This document shows, piece after piece, positions 5,559 to 12,661 of a DNA stretch of 20,020 nt. Each line of letters opens with the position of its first letter. Positions within the stretch are counted from its first letter, which is position 1. Source of the stretch: JAAZPG01 sp012797375 (GTDB taxonomy: Bacteria > Acidobacteriota > Aminicenantia > Aminicenantales > UBA4085). The stretch lies in contig CALMMC010000123.1 in NCBI GenBank assembly GCA_937868205.1, positions 1 to 20,020 on the forward strand, in the 5' to 3' direction. The notes below the pieces were generated by a model that saw nothing but the letters and a program-made list of their open reading frames with translations, was not told the origin of the DNA and did not search any database. Both the position numbers and the translations under genes were made by a program.

Positions 5559-6596
5559 CGTTTGACGGGTCGAATAGGACAGGGCGACCAGAACGACTCC
5601 GATGACGGCGACGACGACGGCCGTGTTGAAGACCGGCGTGAAAAGGGCGCTCATGATCCGCTCGGGGATCCAGCCGAGCTTGTCCATGAGGAGCGTATCC
5701 CAATCGCTCCGCCAGCCCCAGGACCAATGCATCCACCGGCCGCCGGCCGCCCAGCCGACCACCCGCTTGAGCAGGAGGGCCATCAGCACGACGGGAAGGC
5801 TTCCGGCCAGGATCGAAATCCCGCCCCAGCGCATCCGTCCGGCCGAGGTCCGGTTGGCCAGGAGAACGCCGCAGAGGATGATCAGGGCGGGGAACAGGAA
5901 AAGCAGGTAGGACAACGTCGACACGGCCCGGGAGATGCCGACCCGACCGAAGGGATAGCTTTCGACATCGTCGAAAACCTGGACCGAATCGTCCATTTTT
6001 TCGACTTCGCGGGTCCGCTCCGCGCGGAGAGCCGCCTGGGCGGCAACCATGTCGGCCGGACGGCACGCCGGGAGATCCTCGAAACGGACGAAGCCGGCGG
6101 ACAGGCGGTTTTCCCAGGCCTTCAGGCCCTGGTCGTCGCAGGGCGGCAGAAACTGGACCAGGCTCTCGAAGAACCGGTCCATCTCGGGGTGCAGGAGAGC
6201 CGCCTTCAGCGGCCTCATGTCGATCATGATGGGCTCGATGGGCGCCTCGCCGCGCATGATTCCGCCGACCCGGCTGAGCGAGCTCGAAAGCTCGCCTTGC
6301 AGCCAGCCGAGCATCCCGGTTTTTTCCATCAGCTCGCCCGGCCTAATGCCGGTTTCGCGCGCGGCCCGCATCCAGGCTCGGGCCGACTCGTCCATCCACC
6401 GGCTTTCCGACTCGGTCGCGGCAAACACGTCGTCGATCGAGGCCGGGATGTCGGCGATGATCTTCCGGGGCAGGTCGGACAGGAATTCCGAGGAAACGGT
6501 CGCCCGGACCAGGCCGACCGCCCAGATCATTCCGAACAACACGGGGAGCCCGATCAAAACGATAAGAAGAGAGCCGAGAATTTTTCGTCCGGCCAT
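5532..6596 (-). CDS. Unrecognised inner-membrane protein with four TM segments
   Basis: A 354-residue protein that I cannot assign to a family. The N-terminus has a TM segment (about residues 8-32, LLIVLIGLPVLFGMIWAVGLV). A largely hydrophilic, probably periplasmic region of about 190 residues follows (to about 220), containing PASIDDVF and QFLPPCDDQGLKAW. Then come two adjacent TM segments (STLSYLLFLFPALIILCGVLL and ISILAGSLPVVLMALLL), a Trp-rich loop (MHWSWGWRSDW), and a last TM segment (VFNTAVVVAVIGVVLVALSY) before a short Pro/Ala tail. The start is ATG 6594-6596 with GGAGG 8 nt upstream. A TATAAT box at 6637-6642 predicts a leader of about 34 nt. The 3' end forms the right repeat of the AbiE island. 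It is divergent from the serine hydrolase gene. Confidence 0.75.
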   Translation of the reverse strand: MAGRKILGSLLIVLIGLPVLFGMIWAVGLVRATVSSEFLSDLPRKIIADIPASIDDVFAATESESRWMDESARAWMRAARETGIRPGELMEKTGMLGWLQGELSSSLSRVGGIMRGEAPIEPIMIDMRPLKAALLHPEMDRFFESLVQFLPPCDDQGLKAWENRLSAGFVRFEDLPACRPADMVAAQAALRAERTREVEKMDDSVQVFDDVESYPFGRVGISRAVSTLSYLLFLFPALIILCGVLLANRTSAGRMRWGGISILAGSLPVVLMALLLKRVVGWAAGGRWMHWSWGWRSDWDTLLMDKLGWIPERIMSALFTPVFNTAVVVAVIGVVLVALSYSTRQTAPAAPPQA

Positions 6597-6636
6597 TTGC
6601 CTGCCTCCTGCCGCGGAATTAAACCCTTTCCGCCCT

Positions 6637-6642
6637 ATTATA
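6637..6642 (-). promoter_or_regulatory. -10 box of the membrane protein gene
   Basis: TATAAT on the minus strand (6642-6637), about 40 nt before the ATG at 6596. Only a weak -35 match (GGAACT-like) is visible. Confidence 0.45.
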
Positions 6643-6702
6643 CGGAAAAATCGGCCGCGGAGTTCCAGCCTCCCTCCGAAAGCGTCCCGGGCCGTCGGGC
6701 GC

Positions 6703-6732
6703 TTTACGCCCGCCCGCCGATCTGGTAAAAAT
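6703..6732 (+). promoter_or_regulatory. Promoter of the serine hydrolase gene, predicted leaderless
   Basis: TTTACG (6703-6708) and TAAAAAT (6726-6732) are about 17-18 bp apart. The expected transcription start coincides with the ATG at 6738, and no Shine-Dalgarno sequence precedes that ATG. Both facts agree with a leaderless mRNA. Confidence 0.45.
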
Positions 6733-6737
6733 GGGCC

Positions 6738-8135
6738 ATGGACAATAGACGCGCCCGCGCTTTCTTTCGAGCCTCGGCCGCCCTCCTTTTCGCCGCGGTT
6801 TCCGCCTGGGCCGTCCCCGGGGCGGCCGGGGAAGACCAGGTTTCCTTTCCAAAAACGGACGTTGGGCTCAGCGTCGAAGCCTATTTCGCGGCCTTCAACG
6901 CCGGCGTCCCGGCCATGAGGGAGTACTTTTCCGCCCATACGGCGAAATCGGCCCTGCCGAGAGCGTCCGTCGAGATCCGGGTGGAGCGCTACCGGCAGAT
7001 GAAGGAGCGCCTGGGCGCCCTTCGCCCCCGGAAAATCGTCGCCTCGCGGGAAGACTTCCTCAGCGTCGTCGCGGCCGCGGAAAAGGGGCAGATCGTCCGG
7101 CTGGAATTTCAATTCGAGCCCTCCGCCCCCTTCGGGCTCCTCGGCGTTCGCCTCGAGAGAGAAGAGCAAGAGGCGGAAACCGCGTCTCCGGCCGAGCCGA
7201 AAAAAGACGAAGCCGAGCTCCTGGCCGCCGTCTCGGCCCTGGCCGACGAGGCCGTTCAAAAAGAAGAATTCTCGGGAGTGATTCTCGTCGCCAAGGACGG
7301 GGCTCCCGTCTTCGAGAAGGCTTACGGCCTGGCCGACCGGGAAGCCGGAATCCCCAACCGCGTCGAGACGCGATTCAACATCGGCTCGATCAACAAGTCG
7401 TTCACCGGATTGGCCGTGCTTCAACTGGCCGCCGAAAACAAGCTGTCCCTCAACGACCCGGTCTCCCTCTACCTGCCCGATTATCCGAATCCGGACGCCG
7501 CGGCCAAGGTCCGGGTGCGCCATCTCCTCCATATGACCTCGGGCCTGGGGGACTTTTTCGGCGAGCGCTTCGAGGCGGCGCCGAAGGAGAAGATCCGGCG
7601 GCTGGAGGATTACCTCCCCCTGTTCGCCGACAAGCCCCTGGAATTCGAGCCCGGCACCCGGGAGAAATACTCGAACGCCGGATACATCGTCCTGGGATTG
7701 ATCATCCAGAAAGCGTCCGGGATGGATTACGCCGCCTGCATGGAGGAGCGGATCTTCAAGCCCGCCGGGATGGCCGACACGGGCTGGATCGACAAGGACG
7801 CCGCGCTTCCCGAGCGGGCCGTCGGCTACATCCGCGAGGGCGCCGTCTGGAAGCCCAACACCGACACCCTTCCCGGCCGGGGAAGCTCGGCCGGGGGCGG
7901 GTATTCCACGGCCCGCGACCTGCTGCGCTACACGATCGCCATCGCCAAGGGCCTCCTGCCCGGCGACGTCGATAAGATGGGCCAAGGCCTGGCCGTCGCC
8001 GGCGGAGCGCCCGGCCTCAACGCCGCCCTGGAGTGGGACACGCGAAGCGGCCACGTGATCGTGGTCCTGTCGAACTTCAGCCCGCCGAGCGCCGAGAAGA
8101 TCGCCCGTCAGATCCGCGCCTGGCTGCCGCGCTGA
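6738..8135 (+). CDS. Secreted beta-lactamase-fold serine hydrolase (PBP4*/class C-like)
   Basis: A 465-residue protein with a signal peptide (basic start, hydrophobic 11-25, likely cleavage after AWA or GAA). An N-terminal domain of about 110 residues (41-145) of unknown type is followed by a charged linker. The beta-lactamase/transpeptidase domain (about 160-465) carries the nucleophile motif SINK (Ser217, Lys220) and the second motif YSN (311-313). The third motif, normally HGG or KTG before PGxNA, reads AVAGGAPGLNA, so the usual His is replaced. The segment before it is also shorter than usual. Family members are D,D-peptidases, esterases or peptidases; few are true beta-lactamases. The substrate is unknown and should be extracytoplasmic. 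The 3' end overlaps the convergent dus gene by 28 nt. Confidence 0.85.
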   Translation: MDNRRARAFFRASAALLFAAVSAWAVPGAAGEDQVSFPKTDVGLSVEAYFAAFNAGVPAMREYFSAHTAKSALPRASVEIRVERYRQMKERLGALRPRKIVASREDFLSVVAAAEKGQIVRLEFQFEPSAPFGLLGVRLEREEQEAETASPAEPKKDEAELLAAVSALADEAVQKEEFSGVILVAKDGAPVFEKAYGLADREAGIPNRVETRFNIGSINKSFTGLAVLQLAAENKLSLNDPVSLYLPDYPNPDAAAKVRVRHLLHMTSGLGDFFGERFEAAPKEKIRRLEDYLPLFADKPLEFEPGTREKYSNAGYIVLGLIIQKASGMDYAACMEERIFKPAGMADTGWIDKDAALPERAVGYIREGAVWKPNTDTLPGRGSSAGGGYSTARDLLRYTIAIAKGLLPGDVDKMGQGLAVAGGAPGLNAALEWDTRSGHVIVVLSNFSPPSAEKIARQIRAWLPR

Positions 8136-9133
8136 TCCTCTTCCCCGGCGTAATGGGCGGCCAGGACGCCGCGCCAATCCTCCGCCGTCTTGACGGCCAC
8201 GAAGGCCATCCGGACGCGTTTGGGATGGGGATGGACGCGGGCGTAGCCGATCCCCAAGTGGCGCATCGTCATCACGCCCTTGCGCTCGCCGTAGGCTTGG
8301 AGGCAAAGGCCGTAATGGCGGAGAAGGACCTCGCGCTGCTCGGCGATCGTCGGCGGCGGGGCCGGCCGCCCGGCGGCCAGCTCCCGGGCCTGGCGGAAAA
8401 TCCAGGGATTGCCGATGGCCCCGCGGGCGGCGGCCGCCCCGTCCACCCCCGTCTCGGAGATCATCCGGAGCGCCTCGGCCGCCGAGGAGACGTCGCCCGA
8501 GCCGATGATCGTCCGGCCGGGGAAGGCCTTCTTCACGGATTCGAGAAATCCCCATTCGGCTTTTCCCGCGTACTGCTGGGCGACGGCCCGGGCATGGACA
8601 CAGAGGGCGTCCGCGCCGGCCGCGAAGGCCCCCTCGGCGATTTCCCAGAAAGCCCCGGCCTCGGCGTCCTCGAGGGCGAAGGACCGGCGGAGCTTGATCA
8701 TCAGGGGACGGTCGGGGACGGCGTCGCGGACGCGGCGGACGATCTCCAGGACCTCCGCCGGCCGGGTCATCAGGTAGCCGCCGCGCTTCCGGCTGACGAC
8801 CTTGCGGACGGGACAAGCGAAATTGAGGTCGACGACGTCGAAGCCCAGGTCGCGGACGACCCGGGCGGCTTGGGCCATCAGCTCCGGATCGCTGCCCATG
8901 AACTGCCCGCCGACCGGATGATCGCCGCCGTCGGTCCTCAGGATGAACCGGCGGAGCTTGCTTTCGTGGAGGAGGAAGCGGTCGATCATCACCTCGGTCG
9001 TGGCGAACGGCGCCCCGAGCGAGCGGCAGATCGTCCGAAACGGCAGGTCGCTGTAGCCGGCCAGGGGGGCCAGGACAACAGGGAAATCGAGCGTCAGGTC
9101 GCCGATTTTCAGGGGCTTCAATCCGCCGTTCAT
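8108..9133 (-). CDS. dus: tRNA-dihydrouridine synthase
   Basis: A 341-residue FMN enzyme that reduces uridines in the tRNA D-loop with NADPH. Visible features: the N-terminal FMN-binding strand VVLAPLAGYSDLPFR (about 14-28); DLNFACPVRKVVSRKRGGYL, with the catalytic Cys and the conserved Lys region; MIKLR; CVHARAVAQQYAGKAEW; and the phosphate-binding IIGSGDVSSAAEAL plus GAIGNPWIF. Length is normal. I start it at ATG 9131-9133 (MNGGLKPLKIG), with GGAG about 10 nt before. A well-formed promoter at 9156-9184 would start transcription near 9149, which excludes longer frames. Subtype (DusA, B or C) is not certain; the layout is DusB-like. Confidence 0.9.
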   Translation of the reverse strand: MNGGLKPLKIGDLTLDFPVVLAPLAGYSDLPFRTICRSLGAPFATTEVMIDRFLLHESKLRRFILRTDGGDHPVGGQFMGSDPELMAQAARVVRDLGFDVVDLNFACPVRKVVSRKRGGYLMTRPAEVLEIVRRVRDAVPDRPLMIKLRRSFALEDAEAGAFWEIAEGAFAAGADALCVHARAVAQQYAGKAEWGFLESVKKAFPGRTIIGSGDVSSAAEALRMISETGVDGAAAARGAIGNPWIFRQARELAAGRPAPPPTIAEQREVLLRHYGLCLQAYGERKGVMTMRHLGIGYARVHPHPKRVRMAFVAVKTAEDWRGVLAAHYAGEEDQRGSQARI

Positions 9134-9155
9134 GCGCGCTTTTCTCCGGACGGGC

Positions 9156-9184
9156 ATGATAATGCCCCCTCCCCCGTCCGTCAA
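9156..9184 (-). promoter_or_regulatory. Promoter of dus
   Basis: TTGACG (9184-9179), a 17-bp spacer and TATCAT (9161-9156) on the minus strand. The predicted leader is about 16 nt and contains the GGAG ribosome-binding site. Confidence 0.6.
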
Positions 9185-9210
9185 CAAGAAGCCGCGCGCT
9201 ATTTCTCCGC

Positions 9211-9240
9211 TTGGCGGCCGGGCCCGGATTCTGATAATAT
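9211..9240 (+). promoter_or_regulatory. Promoter of the ABC exporter operon
   Basis: TTGGCG (9211-9216) and TGATAATAT (9232-9240), giving a 16-bp spacer to GATAAT or 18 bp to TAATAT. The ATG follows at 9258. It lies back to back with the dus promoter in the same 124-bp intergenic region. Confidence 0.5.
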
Positions 9241-9257
9241 TTAGCGCTCTGAAATCC

Positions 9258-10175
9258 ATGAAAACCATCATTAAGGCCGAGAACCTGACCAAGCGGTTCG
9301 GCGATCTGACCGCCGTCGACGGGATCTCCTTCGAGATCTACGAGGGGGAGTGCTTCGGCTTTCTCGGGCCGAACGGGGCCGGGAAAACCACCACCGTCCG
9401 GATGATCCACTGCGTCTCCCCCATCACCTCGGGCTCCATCCTGGTCAACGGCCTGAAGGCCGACGTCGACAACCGCAAGATCAAGGCCATGACCGGGGTC
9501 ATCCCCCAGGAAATCACCCTGGACAACGACCTGACGGTGTTCGAAAACATGATGGTTTTCACCAAGTTTTTCGACATCCCCCGCCGGGAGGCCCGCCGCC
9601 GGACCGACGAGCTGATCGCCTTCGTCGAGCTCGAGGCCAAGCGGAACAACAAGATCTCGGAGCTGTCGACGGGGATGAAGCGGCGGCTGCTGGTCGCCCG
9701 GGCCCTCCTCAACAAGCCGGCCCTGATCATCGCCGACGAGCCGACCACCGGCCTCGACCCCCAGGCCCGCCACTTGATCTGGCAGCGCCTCCGGCTCCTG
9801 AAAAACCAGGGCTCCACCCTGATCCTCACGACCCAGTACATGGAGGAGGCCCAGCAGCTCTGCGACCGGCTGGTCGTCATGTATGAGGGCAAGATCCTCA
9901 AGGAGGGCTCGCCCCGGCGGCTGATCGACGACGAGATCGGCCGGGAGGTCGTCGAAATCCGCATCGACGCGGCCGAGGACGCCCGCCTGATCTCGGCCCT
10001 CGGCCCCGTTTCCTGCGGCCACGAGCGGGCCGGGGACACGCTCTTTTTCTACTGCCGCGACGGCCGCGAAATCCAAAAGAAGCTGGTCGAGCTCGACCTG
10101 CCCAACACCGTCCACCGTCCGGCCACCCTGGAGGACGTCTTTCTGAAGCTCACGGGAAGGAGCCTCATCGAATGA
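9258..10175 (+). CDS. NodI/DrrA-type ABC exporter, ATP-binding subunit
   Basis: A 305-residue single ABC domain. Walker A is GPNGAGKT (37-44), the Q-loop Gln is in VIPQE (about 84), the signature is LSTGMKRRL (136-144) and Walker B is LIIADEP (156-162). The switch position reads TTQYMEEA, with Gln where many ABC ATPases have His; this is common in the DrrA/NodI branch. The C-terminal 80 residues form the small domain typical of that branch (LEDVFLKLTGR). It energises the permease encoded next, whose ATG overlaps its stop by 4 nt (ATGA). NodI/DrrA systems export lipo-oligosaccharides, antibiotics or polymers; no cargo gene is nearby, so the substrate is open. Confidence 0.92.
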   Translation: MKTIIKAENLTKRFGDLTAVDGISFEIYEGECFGFLGPNGAGKTTTVRMIHCVSPITSGSILVNGLKADVDNRKIKAMTGVIPQEITLDNDLTVFENMMVFTKFFDIPRREARRRTDELIAFVELEAKRNNKISELSTGMKRRLLVARALLNKPALIIADEPTTGLDPQARHLIWQRLRLLKNQGSTLILTTQYMEEAQQLCDRLVVMYEGKILKEGSPRRLIDDEIGREVVEIRIDAAEDARLISALGPVSCGHERAGDTLFFYCRDGREIQKKLVELDLPNTVHRPATLEDVFLKLTGRSLIE

Positions 10176-10939
10176 ACCTTTCCCGCCGGGCTTTTCTCGT
10201 CTTCTACCGCAACCTGGTGTCTTACAAGCGGTTCGTCGTCCCGACGCTCGTCGGCAGCCTGGTCCAGCCGGTGTTCTACCTGGTGACCTTCGGCATCGGC
10301 ATGGGCGCCTACATGGGCGCCTTCGGCGGGAAGCCCTATCTCTTCTTCCTCGTTCCCGGCGTTCTGATCTCCTCGGTGATGATGTCCTCGACGTTCGAGT
10401 GCCTCTACGGCGCCTTCGTCAAGATGATCCACGAGAAGCTCTACGATTCGCTGATCGCCACCCCCGTCTCGGCCGAGGACGCCGTCGCCGGGGACATCCT
10501 CTGGGGCGCCTTCCGCGGCCTGATCAGCGGCGGCCTGATGATGAGCGTGGCCTTTTTCATGGGGGTGTTTCCGGTTTCCATCCCGGCCGGGCTCCTCCTC
10601 TGCGTCCTGATGATCCTGATCGGCGTCATGTTCGGCTCGCTGGCCATGATCGTCACGTCGTACGCGCCCAACTTCGACTTCTTCAATTATTACACCGAGC
10701 TGGTCATGACTCCCATGCTCTTCTTTTCGGGCGTGTTTTTCCCCCTGGACCGGTTCCCCGCCTGGATGAAAACGCTGTCCCAGTTTCTCCCGCTGACCCA
10801 TGCCGTGGAAATCTCGCGGGCGGTCTACTCGGGCGTCTATCCGAAAAGCCTCGTCCTGAATCTCGCCTTCGTCCTGGTCCTGACGTTCGCCGCCGTCCGG
10901 GTCGGCGTCGGGCGGATGAAGAAGCGGCTGATCAAGTAA
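10172..10939 (+). CDS. NodJ/DrrB-type ABC-2 exporter, permease subunit
   Basis: A 255-residue ABC-2 permease with about six hydrophobic segments. The order is LVGSLVQPVFYLVTFGIGMG, then YLFFLVPGVLISSVMM, GLISGGLMMSVAFFMGVF, LLLCVLMILIGVMFGSLAM, the YYTELVMTPMLFFSGVFFPL segment typical of ABC-2/NodJ proteins, and VLNLAFVLVLTFAAVRVGV. It is cotranscribed with the ATPase through a 4-nt overlap and would form the homodimeric membrane channel. The end is 12 nt from the convergent rmuC stop, with no clear terminator between. Confidence 0.92.
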   Translation: MNLSRRAFLVFYRNLVSYKRFVVPTLVGSLVQPVFYLVTFGIGMGAYMGAFGGKPYLFFLVPGVLISSVMMSSTFECLYGAFVKMIHEKLYDSLIATPVSAEDAVAGDILWGAFRGLISGGLMMSVAFFMGVFPVSIPAGLLLCVLMILIGVMFGSLAMIVTSYAPNFDFFNYYTELVMTPMLFFSGVFFPLDRFPAWMKTLSQFLPLTHAVEISRAVYSGVYPKSLVLNLAFVLVLTFAAVRVGVGRMKKRLIK

Positions 10940-10951
10940 TCCGCGCGTTCG

Positions 10952-12334
10952 TCAGGCGGTGGGCTCTTCCCCCTCGGCTTTCACCGGTTCCGGCTCCTCG
11001 TCCGGTTCGCCGTCGGGAAGGGCGAGGATCGTCCCGGCCTCCGCGGCCGGCAGGGCCTCCACTTTCCGGAGCTTGCGCTCGATGGCCCGGCTCCGGGTTT
11101 TGGCCGACTCGATGACGTCGCCGGCGTCCATGATCTTCTTGTGGACCTTCTCGATCACGTCGCCGAATTTCCCGAACTCCGTTTTCACCGCCCCAAGAAG
11201 CGTCTGGATCTCGGCCGATCTCTTCTCGATGGCCAGCGTCCGGAAGCCCATCTGGAACGCGTTGAGGATGGCGACCAGGGTCGTCGGCCCGGCCACGATG
11301 ACCCGGAATTCGCGCTGGAGGACGTCGGCCAGGCCGGGGCGCCGGAGCACCTCGGCGTAAAGGCCCTCCGTCGGCAGGAACATCACCCCGAAATCGGCCG
11401 TGTGCGGAGGATCGAGGTACTTGTCCCGGATTTTTTTCGCCTCGGCCTTGATCTGGGCCTCGAGCTTGCGGCAGGAATCCTCGACGGCTTCCGCGTCCGC
11501 CCGCTCGGAGGCGTCGACCAGGCGCTCGTATTCCTCCTTGGGGAACTTGGCGTCTATCGGGAGCAGGAGGGGGTTGTCGGGATCGTCGCCCCGGCCGGGG
11601 AGCTTGATGACGAACTCGACGGCCTCGTCGCTTCCGGCCTTGGGCTTGACGTTCTGCCCGTACTGGTCGGCCGTCAGAAACTGTTCGAGAAGGGCGCCGA
11701 GCTGGATTTCCCCCCACACGCCGCGGGTTTTGACGTTGGTCAGGACTTCCTTCAAATCGCCGACGCCGCCGGCCAAGGTCTGCATCTCCCCCAAGCCTTT
11801 GTTGACCAGGTCCAGGCGGTCGCTGACGAACTTGAAGGATTCGCCCAGGCGCTTCTCCAGCGTCGTCTGGAGCTTCTCGTCCACCGTTTTGCGCATTTCC
11901 TCGAGCTTCTGGTCGTTGCCGGCCTGGATCTGGGCCAGCTTCTTTTCGACGGCGTCGCGGAGGGCGTCGGCTTTTTTCTCGCTCGCCTCGGTCAGCTTGC
12001 CCAAGCGGTCGCCGAAGGCCTCCATCTGGGCCTGCTGGAACTTGGTCAGGCCGGAGACCTGGCCGAAGACGGAATCGGAGACGTTCTTGAGCGACGTCCC
12101 GACCTCCTGGCGGAGAGTGGAGAGATGCCGGCTCGATTCCTCCCGGTTGCGGACGAACTCGTCGCGCAGCTCCCGCTCGCCCCGCTCCTGCCCCCTCTCG
12201 AGCGCGTCGAGCCTCGCCTGGAGGAGCGAAAGATCGGCGCCCGCCCGGGGACGTTTAAAGAAAACGAGGAGAAGAACGACGGCGATGAACGCCAGGACGG
12301 CCGTGACGAGGCCGATGATCTGGAACAAGGACAT
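10952..12334 (-). CDS. rmuC: DNA recombination protein RmuC
   Basis: A 460-residue RmuC-family protein. It has an N-terminal TM anchor (about 4-27, IIGLVTAVLAFIAVVLLLVF), a long charged coiled coil (about 35-190, with repeats such as KLEEMRKTVDEKLQTTLEKR), and the conserved RmuC domain (about 200-400). That domain has TRGVWGEIQLGALLEQFL, LPIDAKFPKEEYERL, DFGVMFLPTEGLYAEVLRRP and the AGPTTLVAILNAFQMGFRTLAI block. The tail is acidic and Pro-rich. RmuC limits recombination at inverted repeats and is a predicted restriction-like nuclease relative, anchored at the inner membrane. The start has GGAGG 7 nt upstream, and a promoter with a 17-bp spacer lies at 12356-12384. Confidence 0.93.
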   Translation of the reverse strand: MSLFQIIGLVTAVLAFIAVVLLLVFFKRPRAGADLSLLQARLDALERGQERGERELRDEFVRNREESSRHLSTLRQEVGTSLKNVSDSVFGQVSGLTKFQQAQMEAFGDRLGKLTEASEKKADALRDAVEKKLAQIQAGNDQKLEEMRKTVDEKLQTTLEKRLGESFKFVSDRLDLVNKGLGEMQTLAGGVGDLKEVLTNVKTRGVWGEIQLGALLEQFLTADQYGQNVKPKAGSDEAVEFVIKLPGRGDDPDNPLLLPIDAKFPKEEYERLVDASERADAEAVEDSCRKLEAQIKAEAKKIRDKYLDPPHTADFGVMFLPTEGLYAEVLRRPGLADVLQREFRVIVAGPTTLVAILNAFQMGFRTLAIEKRSAEIQTLLGAVKTEFGKFGDVIEKVHKKIMDAGDVIESAKTRSRAIERKLRKVEALPAAEAGTILALPDGEPDEEPEPVKAEGEEPTA

Positions 12335-12355
12335 GGCTCAACCTCCGCTGACATT

Positions 12356-12407
12356 CAGATAACAGAACGACCGGGTGAAGTCAAACCGGCGGATCCTTGT
12401 GTCAAGG
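12356..12407 (-). promoter_or_regulatory. Promoter of rmuC with an adjacent short inverted repeat
   Basis: TTGACT (12384-12379), a 17-bp spacer and TATCTG (12361-12356). Just upstream, CCTTG-TGT-CAAGG (12395-12407) is a perfect 5-3-5 inverted repeat that could be an operator. Confidence 0.55.
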
Positions 12408-12661
12408 CAAGGTGAACATGCCCGGTTTAGCCTAAGGGTCCGATCCTTTTGAGATCGGTTTTGTCGTGAAGAGAGGGCTCATGGCGGCGCCGGGGGGGGT
12501 CGGGCGGAGGGATGGACACCGGCTTTGACGTTTGAAAACAGCCGGAGCGGCTTTGGGGGAGGTTTTTCGGCCGGCTCTTGAGTGATGTCCCGGACAACGG
12601 GCCGCCGGACCCGCCTTTGAGGAAAGCGGCCGGCCGCCGCTTCGTGTTTTTTCGGCCCGTC
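12408..12661. other. Intergenic stretch between rmuC and the SPT-like gene
   Basis: No convincing gene is seen. On the minus strand AGCCG-CTC-CGGCT followed by GTTTT (12552-12536) is a weak terminator candidate for the SPT-like gene. On the + strand CCGATC-cttttga-GATCGG-TTTT (12440-12461) has the shape of an intrinsic terminator, although no + gene ends nearby. The frame of the SPT-like gene stays open for 60 codons beyond its TAG (to TGA 12479-12481), probably by chance. Confidence 0.35.

Noticed and set aside
5532..10115. Very long minus-strand open frame (over 1500 codons) across the hydrolase, dus and ABC genes
   Set aside because: Only its last 354 codons are a real gene. The rest is an antisense or out-of-frame shadow of well-identified genes in GC-rich DNA.
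12440..12461. CCGATC/GATCGG hairpin with TTTT on the + strand as terminator of the ABC exporter operon
   Set aside because: It lies about 1.5 kb beyond the permease stop, across the whole convergent rmuC gene. It is recorded only as a terminator-shaped sequence.
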